From contig BNZR01000004.1 in assembly GCA_026001245.1 (NCBI GenBank), positions 1 to 35,834 of the forward strand: a DNA stretch of 35,834 bases, written 5' to 3'. Below, piece by piece: positions 7,074 through 15,269 of the stretch (positions are counted from its first letter, which is position 1; every line of letters starts with the position of its first letter). Source of the DNA: Clostridia bacterium (lineage in GTDB: Bacteria; Bacillota_A; Clostridia; Oscillospirales; UBA929). The notes beneath the pieces were generated by a model. The model was not told where the DNA came from and did no database searches. It saw only the letters and a program-made list of their open reading frames with translations. The position numbers and the translations under genes are program-made.

Positions 7074-7108
7074 TATCTGTTATCTGATATCTGTTATCTG
7101 CTATTTGA
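7074..7108 (+). repeat. Five tandem heptanucleotide repeats in the potA leader
   Basis: The units TATCTGT, TATCTGA, TATCTGT, TATCTGC and TATTTGA follow one another without gaps between the promoter and the GAGGGGG ribosome site. Copy number could vary by slippage and shift the distance between transcription start and ribosome site without touching the coding frame. Confidence 0.85.
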
Positions 7109-7124
7109 AAGAGGGGGTGCATAA

Positions 7125-8201
7125 TTGGAACAGCCAGTTGTTGTTTCGCTGAAGGACATTGTTGTTGACTTTGACGGAGAGGCGGTGCTGAACGGCTTGT
7201 CGCTGGATATTCACGACAAGGAGTTCGTCACGTTGCTGGGTTCGAGCGGGTGCGGTAAAACTACCACCCTGCGCGTAATCGGCGGCTTTCTCGCGCCTAA
7301 GTCTGGCAATGTTTTTTTTAGCGGTGCGGACGTTACGCGTTTGCCGCCTTACAAAAGGCCGGTGAACACGGTGTTCCAGAAGTACGCGTTGTTCCCGCAT
7401 TTGAACGTCTACGAAAACGTTGCGTTCGGTTTGCGACTGAAAAAACTAGGGGAGAAGGAGATTCGCTCGCGCGTTCACGAAATGCTTGAAATGGTCGGCC
7501 TTGGCGGCTTTGAGGGCCGCGGCACGACCTATCTGTCCGGCGGGCAGCAGCAGCGCGTGGCCATTGCGCGGGCCTTGGTCAACCGGCCAAAGCTTCTGCT
7601 GTTGGACGAGCCGCTGGGCGCGCTTGACCTAAAACTGCGAAAAGAGATGCAGGTCGAGCTTAAAAGCATTCAGCAAAGCTTGGAAATCACCTTCGTCTAC
7701 GTGACCCACGACCAAGAGGAGGCGCTTACTATGAGCGACACCGTGGTCGTAATGCACAAGGGCGTTATCCTGCAAATCGGCACGCCGCAAGACATATACA
7801 ACGAACCAAACTCCGCGTATGTGGCGGATTTTATCGGCGAGGGCAATATACTTGAAGGTATCATGACCCGCGACTACTCCGTAAGCTTCGCGGGCAGAAG
7901 CTTCGACTGCGTGGACAAGGGCTTCGCGCCCAACGAGCTTATACATGTGCTGGTGCGCCCGGAGGACGTGAACGTAGTCCCGGCCGAGGACGGCCAACTG
8001 ACGGGCGTTGTCGAGACCTTGGCGTTTAAGGGCGTACATTACGAAATGCTGGTCGAGCAGGGCGGCAACAAGTGGATTATCCAAAGCACCGTGGCAAGCC
8101 AGCCGGGCGAGCTGATAGGCATGAACATCGCGCCGGATATGATTCACATCATGAAGCGCGACGCGCAAGAAGGCTCGGTGGACGACAATGCACAGTCGTA
8201 G
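7125..8201 (+). CDS. potA: Spermidine/putrescine ABC transporter ATP-binding protein
   Basis: This 358-residue ABC ATPase has Walker [10 protein letters not shown] (about 39-47), the Q-loop in [11 protein letters not shown], the signature LSGGQQQR, Walker B LLLLDEP with the following LGALD, and the switch histidine in [10 protein letters not shown]-terminal OB-type regulatory region follows (about 235-350), as in PotA and other polyamine/spermidine importers. It energises import by the PotB and PotC parts encoded downstream. The start is TTG at 7125, supported by GAGGGGG seven to eight bases upstream. The 3' end overlaps potB by 14 bases. Substrate is inferred from the PotD-like domain in the operon. 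Confidence 0.93.
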   Translation: MEQPVVVSLKDIVVDFDGEAVLNGLSLDIHDKEFVTLLGSSGCGKTTTLRVIGGFLAPKSGNVFFSGADVTRLPPYKRPVNTVFQKYALFPHLNVYENVAFGLRLKKLGEKEIRSRVHEMLEMVGLGGFEGRGTTYLSGGQQQRVAIARALVNRPKLLLLDEPLGALDLKLRKEMQVELKSIQQSLEITFVYVTHDQEEALTMSDTVVVMHKGVILQIGTPQDIYNEPNSAYVADFIGEGNILEGIMTRDYSVSFAGRSFDCVDKGFAPNELIHVLVRPEDVNVVPAEDGQLTGVVETLAFKGVHYEMLVEQGGNKWIIQSTVASQPGELIGMNIAPDMIHIMKRDAQEGSVDDNAQS

Positions 8202-9003
8202 CCAGCGGGGCGCCGCGCCGTACATGGCGTGGATGTTCCTGTTCACCGTAATACCTATCTTACTGGTGGTCTACTTCGCGTTCACGGACGGCGGCGGGCA
8301 TTTTACAATGTCCAACCTGACGGGCTTGGGCAACTATTCCTCGGTGTTCTTCATGAGCCTTGTCATGGCCGTTGTGGCCACGGTGGTGTGCCTTATTATC
8401 GGCTATCCCATCAGCTTTATGCTGTCGCGCCTTCGCGGCGGCCAGCAGGGGATTTTGCTTATGCTGGTCATGCTGCCCATGTGGATGAACTTTCTGCTGC
8501 GCACCTACGCGTGGATGAGCTTGCTGGAGCATGGCGGGCTTATCAACAAGGCCTTGGGGCTTATCGGTATCGGGCCGTTCGACATGATCAACACCCCCGG
8601 CGCGGTTGTGCTGGGCATGGTGTACAACTACCTGCCCTACATGATTCTGCCCCTGTACACCGCCATGCACAAGATAGACAACGCGGTTATCGAGGCGGCG
8701 GAGGACTTGGGCGCGGGAACGCTAAGTAAGCTGGTGCGCGTACTGCTGCCCATGTCAAAGCAGGGCATACAGACGGGGATTACGATGGTATTCGTGCCGT
8801 CCATCTCCACGTTTATCATCAGCAAAATGCTGGGGGGCGGCAACTTCTGGCTTATCGGCGACTTGATTGAAAGCCAGTTCTTGGGCAACAGCTACAACTA
8901 CAATCTTGGCAGTGCCATGAGCCTTGTGCTGATGGTGGTCGTTCTGCTGTGCATGAGCATGACGGGCGGCTTTGACCAAGAGGACATAGAGGGGGTGCTG
9001 TAG
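8188..9003 (+). CDS. potB: Spermidine/putrescine ABC transporter permease PotB
   Basis: This 271-residue inner-membrane permease has about six hydrophobic segments. The cytoplasmic coupling loop reads Glu-Ala-Ala-Glu-Asp-Leu-Gly-Ala-Gly (about 171-179), the EAA motif that docks on the ATPase. The PMWMNFLLRTYAW segment is typical of PotB. The ATG lies within the end of potA, and the TAG stop directly abuts the next ATG (TAGATG at 9001-9006), so the three proteins are likely made in a fixed ratio. It would pair with the PotC half of the next protein. Confidence 0.93.
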   Translation: MHSRSQRGAAPYMAWMFLFTVIPILLVVYFAFTDGGGHFTMSNLTGLGNYSSVFFMSLVMAVVATVVCLIIGYPISFMLSRLRGGQQGILLMLVMLPMWMNFLLRTYAWMSLLEHGGLINKALGLIGIGPFDMINTPGAVVLGMVYNYLPYMILPLYTAMHKIDNAVIEAAEDLGAGTLSKLVRVLLPMSKQGIQTGITMVFVPSISTFIISKMLGGGNFWLIGDLIESQFLGNSYNYNLGSAMSLVLMVVVLLCMSMTGGFDQEDIEGVL

Positions 9004-11079
9004 ATGTGGAAAATCGGTAAGCGCGTCTATATTACTTTGCTGTTCTCATTCCTGTACCTGCCGATTGCGGTAATGATAGCGTTTAGCTTTAACGCCAGCA
9101 AAAGCCGCACGATATTCTCGGGCTTTACGCTGGATTGGTACCGCAATCTGTTCAACAATCAGTCCACGCTTCGCGCCTTGGCGTTGACGCTTGTCTTGGC
9201 CTTTTTAAGCGCGATTATCGCCACGGTTATCGGCACTATGGCCTCGGTCGGTGTGAATCGTATGCGGCGCGGTTCGCGCGCGGCGGTGATGAACGTCAGC
9301 TACCTGCCCATAGTCAACCCGGAGATTTTGGCCGGCGTGTCGATGATGCTGTTGTTCGTGGTCATGAAGCAGGGCTTCGAGTTTATCGGGGCGCATTGGA
9401 TAGCCAAAGATTTGATAGGCTTGCCCAGTCTGCTTATCGCGCACGTCACGTTTAACCTGCCCTACGTGCTGTTCAACGTAGCGCCCAAGGTGCGCCGTAT
9501 GGACATGCGACTGTACGACGCGGCGATGGACTTGGGCTGTAACGAGCGGCAGTCGTTTTTCAAGGTGGTTCTGCCGGAGATTATGCCGGCGGTGCTGTCC
9601 AGCTTTTTGATCTGCCTGACCTATTCTTTTGACGACTTCACAATCAGTTACTTCAACGCGGGCAACGAGCAGACCTTACCGATAGCCATCTATTCCATGA
9701 CGCGCAAAAAGGTCAGCCCGGAGATAAACGCGCTGTCCACGATTATGTTCGGGGTTATCCTGACGATAATCTTGGTGGCAAATTACCGCGAGCGCATGGC
9801 CAATCAGCCCCGCACGGCGGGCAAGCGCAAGTTCAAGCCCAAGCATTTGATAGCCCCCGCGCTTGCCGCGATAGTCACGCTGTCGCTGGTGGTGGGGCCG
9901 CTGATTTCCAGCCTTGGCATGTCCCCCACGGTGGACGTTGAGGTTGTTGACAACGGCTACGACTGGCAGCGTCTTGCGGACAAAAACATCACGCTTAACG
10001 TCTACAACTGGGGCGAGTATATCGCGGACGGCGTGGACGGAGAAAGCTTGGACGTAAACGCCGCCTTCGAGGCTCTGACGGGCATACACGTAAACTACAC
10101 AACGTTTGACTCCAACGAGTCGCTGTATGCCAAGCTGAAAAGCGGCGGCGCGAAGTACGACGTGGTTATTCCCAGCGACTACATGATAGGCAAAATGGCC
10201 GCCGAGGGACTTATAGCCCCGCTGGACTTTGAAAACATCCCGAATTTCGAGCTGGTGGGCGGCGAGTACACCGGGCGTTCCTACGACCCCGAAGACGCGT
10301 ACAGCGTGCCGTACATGTGGGGCTACGTGGGGATTATCTACAACACCACAATGGTGGAGGAAGAGCCGGACAGCTGGGACGCGCTGTGGGACGAACGCTA
10401 TAAGAATCAGATTTTGATGTTCGACAACAGCCGTGACGCGTTTGGTATCGCCCTGCGCAAGCTGAATCTGTCGCTTAATCCAACGGACACGGCGCAGATT
10501 GACGCGGCGGCGCGTGAGCTTATGGCGCAAAAAAACGTGGTGCAGGCCTATGTCATGGATCAGATTTTTGACAAGATGGAGGGCGGCGAGGCCGCGCTTG
10601 CCCCGTACTACGCGGGCGACGCCATCACCATGATTGAGGAAAATCCCGATTTGGCGTTCGCGGTTCCAAGCGAGGGAACCAACTACTTTGTGGACGCGCT
10701 GTGCATTCCCGCCGACACGGCCAACAAACAGGCCGCCGAGATGTATATCAACTTCATGTGCGAGCCGGAGGTGTCGGCTGAAAACAGCTCGTTTATCGGC
10801 TATTCCACGCCTATCACGGACGCGCTGGAGCTGTTGGACGAGGAGGTTCGCGAGGACGAGATAGCCTATCCGTCCGAGGAAGTGCTGGCCAACACCGAGA
10901 GCTTTGACGTTCTGCCCGACGAGCTGAACCGCTACATGGACAAAAGCTGGAGCGACATGCGCGGCGGCAACGAAGAGGGCGGCGGCTGGATCATCCCGCT
11001 GTTGCTACTGGCGGCGATTATCGCCACGGTGGTTGTGACGGTGGTGAATAGGAATCGGCGGAAAAGGCGGGTTTGGTGA
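9004..11079 (+). CDS. potCD: Fused PotC permease and PotD substrate-binding protein
   Basis: One 691-residue chain joins two pot functions. Residues 1 to about 265 are a PotC permease with the EAA-type loop (Asp-Ala-Ala-Met-Asp-Leu-Gly-Cys-Asn) and FDDFTISYF. A hydrophobic helix at about 288-308 replaces the lipoprotein signal of a free PotD. A PotD-like polyamine-binding domain follows (about 325-640), starting with Asn-Val-Tyr-Asn-Trp-Gly-Glu-Tyr-Ile and including VPYMWGYVGIIYN. After a Gly-rich linker there is a final membrane helix (about 661-682) and a basic tail. The binding domain would therefore be tethered at both ends outside the membrane. PotC-PotD fusions are known in some Firmicutes; the extra C-terminal anchor is less familiar to me. 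A strong terminator follows. Confidence 0.92.
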   Translation: MWKIGKRVYITLLFSFLYLPIAVMIAFSFNASKSRTIFSGFTLDWYRNLFNNQSTLRALALTLVLAFLSAIIATVIGTMASVGVNRMRRGSRAAVMNVSYLPIVNPEILAGVSMMLLFVVMKQGFEFIGAHWIAKDLIGLPSLLIAHVTFNLPYVLFNVAPKVRRMDMRLYDAAMDLGCNERQSFFKVVLPEIMPAVLSSFLICLTYSFDDFTISYFNAGNEQTLPIAIYSMTRKKVSPEINALSTIMFGVILTIILVANYRERMANQPRTAGKRKFKPKHLIAPALAAIVTLSLVVGPLISSLGMSPTVDVEVVDNGYDWQRLADKNITLNVYNWGEYIADGVDGESLDVNAAFEALTGIHVNYTTFDSNESLYAKLKSGGAKYDVVIPSDYMIGKMAAEGLIAPLDFENIPNFELVGGEYTGRSYDPEDAYSVPYMWGYVGIIYNTTMVEEEPDSWDALWDERYKNQILMFDNSRDAFGIALRKLNLSLNPTDTAQIDAAARELMAQKNVVQAYVMDQIFDKMEGGEAALAPYYAGDAITMIEENPDLAFAVPSEGTNYFVDALCIPADTANKQAAEMYINFMCEPEVSAENSSFIGYSTPITDALELLDEEVREDEIAYPSEEVLANTESFDVLPDELNRYMDKSWSDMRGGNEEGGGWIIPLLLLAAIIATVVVTVVNRNRRKRRVW

Positions 11080-11104
11080 GCAGTAAAATGTGATAGCGGC
11101 AACA

Positions 11105-11132
11105 AAAGCCGCCCCGCTTGGGGCGGCTTTTT
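11105..11132 (+). terminator. Intrinsic terminator of the pot operon
   Basis: AAAGCCGCCCC and GGGGCGGCTTT form an 11-pair perfect stem with a GCTT loop and continue into a run of five Ts. It lies 25 bases after the potCD stop. The remaining stretch to 11252 is AT-rich; I see no clear vegetative promoter there beyond a TATATA at 11205-11210 without a good -35. Confidence 0.95.
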
Positions 11133-11252
11133 CGTTCATGGTCGGCGAAAAAAATAAAAAATATTTCTGAAAATCGTGTAGGGATTTGCCCTAGATAAAC
11201 GGAGTATATAGTAGCACACCAAAAAAATAAAAACAAGAGGAGAGATTCAGAA

Positions 11253-11744
11253 ATGAAAAGCAAGAACGGCAACGTCCACGCGACACAGGTCAAAAGGTTC
11301 ATCGCAATGGCAATCGTCTTCGCAATGTGTTTTTCCCTAGTAGGAATCGCCTCGGCGGCAACGGTACCCGAAGGCACCGACCCCGGCACGGCATTAACCG
11401 ACGGAAACATAGCAATCAGCCCGATGAGCATAAACACCGCCAACACAATAACCATAAAGGGCGGCGGAAGCAAAAAGTTCGAATTTAACATGAGTGCCGG
11501 ACTGTTTGGTCTCGGGACACCGCACAACGCTTTCGATCTATTCATAACAAATGTTTCTAGCGGCTCGAAATACACATTGTCTATTACCTATGATGGGGTG
11601 GAGTTCCATAATGCCCAGTACACCGGTAATGCTGTTCAGCAGGTGGTGAATTGTTCAAAAGGGCAGAAATGGATAATTCTTATTATAAACGACCGCTCGC
11701 AAGACATGAGTTGCACCGTTGACCTCAAGAGCTATATTGACTAA
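11253..11744 (+). CDS. Secreted protein of unknown function
   Basis: This 163-residue protein was not recognised. It has a classic Sec signal peptide: a basic start, a hydrophobic core (about 16-31) and an Ala-Ser-Ala cleavage site near residue 35. The mature part is Gly/Ser/Thr/Asn-rich and looks like a single small beta-sandwich (segments NTITIKGGGSKKFEF, KYTLSITYDG, QKWIILIIND). It has two cysteines in the mature part. The ATG has an AAGAGGAGAG ribosome site. It opens a cluster of five exported proteins and is followed after 13 bases by a lipoprotein gene, so an operon is likely. Confidence 0.75.
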   Translation: MKSKNGNVHATQVKRFIAMAIVFAMCFSLVGIASAATVPEGTDPGTALTDGNIAISPMSINTANTITIKGGGSKKFEFNMSAGLFGLGTPHNAFDLFITNVSSGSKYTLSITYDGVEFHNAQYTGNAVQQVVNCSKGQKWIILIINDRSQDMSCTVDLKSYID

Positions 11745-11757
11745 GGAGTGAGATACC

Positions 11758-12525
11758 ATGAAAAGTAAAATCATACCTCTGCTGTTGGTAACGGCAATAG
11801 TAGCGTCAATCCTATCCGCTTGCTCCCCCGGATTGATAGCCATGACGAAAAGCAATTCGCTGGACAGCGTCAAACAGACCTTAGATCAAGAACCATCCGT
11901 AACGCCCGTATACGCCCCGACAAGCGCCGACAGTGGCGCAGAGGTTGTAACGCCCGAGCCGGGTGAGCTACTAGACCTGAAACAGCTTGTGTACCCGACC
12001 GCCGCGCCCGAACTAACCTCCGACAAGTATGATGTCACGTACTATTATCTATCAAACTTCGCCACACCTAATTTCGACCACAAAAAGAACGCGTATATAA
12101 AAACAGGCTATTTGATAGACTTGAAGCAACGCGACGGTTCCGGAGAGATAAAGTATTCCGGCTTCAGCATTCGGCGCGATAACGGCTGGAGCAGTCCAAC
12201 GGCTCAGACCACCAGCATTGACAAAGCGACTACGGTGGACTTCCAAGACAAGCAACTTGTTTGGGCGACCTATCGCGAGTATCCCTACACGGAGAACGAG
12301 AAGCAGGAACAAAAGGAACAGCCAACGACCCAGTCCAGCACCACTTCTCTTGCGGAATTGTTCACCATCTACTACGCCTATGTGGACATCGGCGACGCAC
12401 GTTACACATTTGAGCTATCAGGCATATCCTTCAACGGCGATTCAGCCGAAACAGTCAAGGCGCGTTGCCTAGAGGAAGCGCAGAATTACTTCACTAATTT
12501 ATTTGATAAGGAGAATGCACAATGA
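11758..12525 (+). CDS. Predicted lipoprotein of unknown function
   Basis: This 255-residue protein was not recognised. It begins with a signal sequence ending in the lipobox Leu-Ser-Ala-Cys, giving a lipidated Cys22. A Thr/Pro-rich spacer (about 35-80) leads to a folded domain starting near DKYDVTYYYLSNFATPNF, with a charged Glu/Gln/Lys-rich insertion near residue 180. The protein would sit on the outer face of the cell membrane. AAGGAG stands a suitable distance before the ATG. Its stop overlaps the next start (ATGA at 12522-12525), coupling it to the cysteine peptidase gene. Confidence 0.75.
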   Translation: MKSKIIPLLLVTAIVASILSACSPGLIAMTKSNSLDSVKQTLDQEPSVTPVYAPTSADSGAEVVTPEPGELLDLKQLVYPTAAPELTSDKYDVTYYYLSNFATPNFDHKKNAYIKTGYLIDLKQRDGSGEIKYSGFSIRRDNGWSSPTAQTTSIDKATTVDFQDKQLVWATYREYPYTENEKQEQKEQPTTQSSTTSLAELFTIYYAYVDIGDARYTFELSGISFNGDSAETVKARCLEEAQNYFTNLFDKENAQ

Positions 12526-13538
12526 ACAGAAAAAACAGAGTAGTAGCCATGTTGCTCGCAGTCTCGATGATGGTATCGATATTCGGGACAATGAGCTTGG
12601 CGGGGGAAGCCGAACAATCCTATATTATCAGCAATAGCGTTATCGCAAACGCCACAACGATTATGTCCGCAATGACCACAGACCGAACCTATGAGGTGGA
12701 AGCCGTCAAACCACTGCTGGGCTTTAGCGATGAGCCTGAATATGCGCTTGTAACCTTTAAGGGTAAAGGCTACGCTATAATCAGCTTGCTTACCGAGCAG
12801 ATTATTGAAGCCTTGCCGGACGGCGAAAACCCGTATCAAGGCGTTTCGGGAGAAGAATATTACGCCGGGCCGATGAACTACATATACGCCGATAATAGTG
12901 GCGACTTGTTCGATGTGGAAGACAATCACGAGCTAAGCGATGAAGAGATTGCGTTAACCAGCGAACAGGTTGACAAGGCTATTGAAGAAAACCTTGCCGC
13001 CACGTCTACGCCGTCTCGCGGAAGCCTTGTGCGCGCTACCCCCGCTTCGGCCATGGTCACAAACTCGGATTATATTATAAATTCAATGTCGTTTGGCAAG
13101 AATGTAAACGGCACATGCGGTTCGGTTGCGGCGGGTATGATGCTTACATACATTGACAAGTATGTTGTTGGTACAGGCAAGGTTGTCCCGCTTTCAATGC
13201 CGTATGGCGAAACGCTACACAAATCGCTAGTTCCATACTGTGAGGGCAAGAGCGGAAGCACGTCTGAAACAGTTGCGACCGGAATTAACAAATGGATAAC
13301 CGCCAATGCAAGCAATTCATACAATGTGAAAAAAGCCATTAAAGCCGATTATTTTTACCTCCTATGGGGTGGCTACGCTAAGTCTTCTATCGCCGCAAAT
13401 AAACCTGTGGTTTTGGCTCTCACGGGAGGCTATCCCAAGCATCAGGTGTTGGCTTACGGATATTACAAAAACGCCAACGGCGAATATTATATGCGCACCT
13501 TGGTTGGCATGACGAGCCGGGAGCCACAAATGCTATAA
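12522..13538 (+). CDS. Secreted C39-like cysteine peptidase, frameshifted near the C-terminus
   Basis: The 338-residue product has a signal peptide (hydrophobic core about 8-26), a propeptide-like acidic region (about 30-170) and a papain-like domain. Cys199 in Asn-Gly-Thr-Cys-Gly-Ser-Val-Ala-Ala-Gly is the likely nucleophile, and His307 in Lys-His-Gln-Val-Leu-Ala-Tyr-Gly the likely base. This spacing fits C39-like/streptopain-like peptidases with a prodomain. After YMRT the frame runs into an unrelated tail and stops at 13538. In another frame, 13502-13585 encodes GWHDEPGATNAIIQASWAIG and then a short end, which looks like the native C-terminus. A one-base deletion (real, or a sequence error) around 13500 is the simplest explanation. 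If real, the gene may be a recent pseudogene. Confidence 0.72.
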   Translation: MNRKNRVVAMLLAVSMMVSIFGTMSLAGEAEQSYIISNSVIANATTIMSAMTTDRTYEVEAVKPLLGFSDEPEYALVTFKGKGYAIISLLTEQIIEALPDGENPYQGVSGEEYYAGPMNYIYADNSGDLFDVEDNHELSDEEIALTSEQVDKAIEENLAATSTPSRGSLVRATPASAMVTNSDYIINSMSFGKNVNGTCGSVAAGMMLTYIDKYVVGTGKVVPLSMPYGETLHKSLVPYCEGKSGSTSETVATGINKWITANASNSYNVKKAIKADYFYLLWGGYAKSSIAANKPVVLALTGGYPKHQVLAYGYYKNANGEYYMRTLVGMTSREPQML

Positions 13539-13585
13539 TCCAAGCCAGTTGGGCTATAGGCGTTTGTTTTGTGACAGTGCTGTAG
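13502..13585 (+). pseudogene. Out-of-frame C-terminal tail of the C39-like peptidase
   Basis: This 27-residue stretch ends in TAG at 13583-13585. It reads on directly from the peptidase's YMRT if one base is restored near 13500. The Gly-Trp-His start and the Ala-Ser-Trp-Ala-Ile-Gly segment suit the last beta strands of a C39-like domain far better than the tail in the annotated frame. Confidence 0.6.
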
Positions 13586-13648
13586 TCACAACCCCAACAA
13601 TCAGCAGTTCAATTGTCATTGACCATGTCTAAATATTAAATTAAGTGT

Positions 13649-13680
13649 CCCCCGCCTCTTGACAAATCGAGGTGCGGGGG
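13649..13680 (+). promoter_or_regulatory. GC-rich leader hairpin before the membrane-anchored protein
   Basis: CCCCCGC (13649-13655) pairs with GCGGGGG (13674-13680) and CTC pairs with GAG inside, leaving a two-base bulge and a 10-base loop. It sits five bases before the AGGAG ribosome site of the next gene. No T run follows, so it is not a standard terminator; it could end or pause the upstream transcript, or affect translation. Confidence 0.55.
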
Positions 13681-13697
13681 ATAGCAGGAGAATGATA

Positions 13698-14558
13698 ATG
13701 AAAACAAAGCTAATAATCGGCGCGCTGGTGGTGTCATTGATTGTCAGCCTAGGCGTGAATATCACGTACCTTGGCAAGGGGGCAATTACGGTCAAGAAGT
13801 CAATAAACATCGCCGCAACCTCCGCCGAGCGGTCAATAGACGAATACTTGGCCAACCACGACCAGACGGTGCTTGATGATGTGACGGCGAATATCTATGT
13901 CATGATACACGCGCTGTCCGCAAGCGACAATACGCGTTGCACCACGAATTTGAGCAAGCTCCGCGGGCTTTTGTCCACACGAACCATAAGCGACGATGTG
14001 CTAATCGAGACAAAAAAGCTACTTCTGGACATAAGCGAAAACTATAGCGCGGATTGGTCGATGGAAATCAACAGCCTAATGAATGAAATCGTCATGCCAG
14101 ACGGTTCTATGGACGCACCGCCGAATATAAGCCTGGCTGTCGGCGGCAGAGAGAGCGCATATAAGCTGGATAAGATCCATTGGAATAACGACCGTAGCAA
14201 AGAGGTGTTGTTCGCTGACCTTGCCCGAGACCCGATGTTTGCCGAACTTCAAGTTGTCGCGTCTCAAACCTCCGTGTCCGTAAAATTCGACAGCCAAACT
14301 CCGGACGAAGTAACTATTTTCTTTGAAGTTATAGAGAGCGGCTCTGATGGACATCGCGAGCAAGAAAGGCTGTACGGAGAATTAGTCGGGAATGAGTTCT
14401 CGTTCAAATTTAATCCCCAAGAGTGGGAAAAATATCGCGACAGAGAGCCAGTATTGTGCGGAGTTCATATCTATTGCGGGTGGGAAGACGCTGACCCTGA
14501 ATTGAGAGGATATAAGTATTCGTGCAATTACTTGTTCTTGATAAGGATACAGTTTTGA
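13698..14558 (+). CDS. Membrane-anchored protein with a domain shared with the next gene
   Basis: From the ATG at 13698 this is 286 residues; AGGAG seven bases upstream favours this start over ATG 13692 and over the longer open frame. One N-terminal membrane helix (about 4-25) is followed by a mostly helical segment (about 35-140) and a C-terminal domain beginning Ala-Pro-Pro-Asn-Ile near residue 146. That domain is paralogous to most of the next protein: shared elements are VKFDS-x-TP, Tyr-Arg-x-x-(Glu/Asp)-Pro-x-Leu-Cys-Gly-Val, a Trp-containing strand, and the closing Phe-Leu-Ile-Arg-Ile-Gln-Phe. I do not recognise the family. It is probably exposed outside the membrane. Confidence 0.72.
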   Translation: MKTKLIIGALVVSLIVSLGVNITYLGKGAITVKKSINIAATSAERSIDEYLANHDQTVLDDVTANIYVMIHALSASDNTRCTTNLSKLRGLLSTRTISDDVLIETKKLLLDISENYSADWSMEINSLMNEIVMPDGSMDAPPNISLAVGGRESAYKLDKIHWNNDRSKEVLFADLARDPMFAELQVVASQTSVSVKFDSQTPDEVTIFFEVIESGSDGHREQERLYGELVGNEFSFKFNPQEWEKYRDREPVLCGVHIYCGWEDADPELRGYKYSCNYLFLIRIQF

Positions 14559-14573
14559 GAGGGGGCGAAAACA

Positions 14574-15200
14574 ATGAACAACGCAAAAATCCGTATCCTG
14601 CTAGTGTCGCTGGCCATAATTACGCTGTTTTCGGCTTGCGCGGGCAAGGAACCGTTTGTTCCTTATTTTCCCGGCTACGAACCGGGCTATAAGCCCGATT
14701 GGTACTTGGAAGCACCGCCTAACGTAACTATAACAATCAACGGGATAGATATGCCGTACGAACTGGAACGCACCGGATGGAATGGCCAACCCGGTTATGA
14801 TGAAATACCTTTCACCAAGCTCATCAAAAACCGTAAGTTTTCCAAGCTTCGCGTGCTTAGATCTAACACTCAAGTGTTTAGCACCGATAGCGTTGTGACC
14901 GTAAAATTCGATAGCAATACCCCACACGGCGCTGGTGCTGTCCTTAAAATGTTGGATCACACCGGGGAGGACATGTCAAGCGATCTGTTAGATAGCAAAT
15001 TGGAGGGAGACACGCTCACGTTCAACTTAAACTCGAAAGAGTCGGAAGAATATCGCGAGGAAGATCCGACATTGTGCGGTGTTATAGTCGGTTGCATTTG
15101 GGGAAAGGACGGGAAAATAGACGAGGAGGAAGATGATTTTGATAATGTCGCGTACCAGTGCAGCTACAGGTTCTTGATAAGGATACAGTTCGCAAAGTAA
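14574..15200 (+). CDS. Lipoprotein paralogous to the preceding protein's C-terminal domain
   Basis: This 208-residue protein has a lipobox Phe-Ser-Ala-Cys (Cys22), then a Pro/Tyr/Gly spacer with Pro-Gly-Tyr-Glu-Pro-Gly-Tyr, and the domain shared with the upstream gene from Ala-Pro-Pro-Asn-Val (about residue 43). Two cysteines are conserved between the paralogues, one in LCGV and one in the Tyr-x-Cys-x-Tyr near the end. Identity reaches the DNA level: the same 20 bases occur at 14535-14554 and 15171-15190. A GAGGGGG ribosome site precedes the ATG, 15 bases after the upstream stop. Function unknown; the pair looks like a tandem duplication with one copy membrane-anchored and the other lipid-anchored. 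Confidence 0.75.
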   Translation: MNNAKIRILLVSLAIITLFSACAGKEPFVPYFPGYEPGYKPDWYLEAPPNVTITINGIDMPYELERTGWNGQPGYDEIPFTKLIKNRKFSKLRVLRSNTQVFSTDSVVTVKFDSNTPHGAGAVLKMLDHTGEDMSSDLLDSKLEGDTLTFNLNSKESEEYREEDPTLCGVIVGCIWGKDGKIDEEEDDFDNVAYQCSYRFLIRIQFAK

Positions 15201-15225
15201 TAACCAACCCTCACGACCCACACAT

Positions 15226-15269
15226 CTCTTGGATAATTTCCCGCGTTCCTGCGCAAAATTATCCAAGAG
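15226..15269 (+). promoter_or_regulatory. 14-bp inverted repeat whose right arm holds the tepA ribosome site
   Basis: CTCTTGGATAATTT (15226-15239) is mirrored exactly by AAATTATCCAAGAG (15256-15269) across a 16-base spacer. The right arm runs into the AGAGGTG that is the Shine-Dalgarno of tepA (TTG start at 15280). In RNA the hairpin would partly hide that site. It is also followed by GTGATTTTTC, so a weak terminator for the upstream lipoprotein operon is an alternative. Confidence 0.7.

Noticed and set aside
7074..7108. A CRISPR-like short repeat
   Set aside because: Units are seven bases, contiguous and without spacers, so this is a simple tandem repeat.
9676..10530. A 284-codon minus-strand frame opposite potCD
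   Set aside because: It is a shadow of the PotC-PotD reading frame with low-complexity Arg/His/Val content and no ribosome site of note.
13659..13687. A TTGACA that might be a promoter for the 13698 gene
   Set aside because: It lies in the loop of a hairpin, and the -10 position 17 bases on (TAGCAG) is poor. Transcription would begin almost at the start codon.
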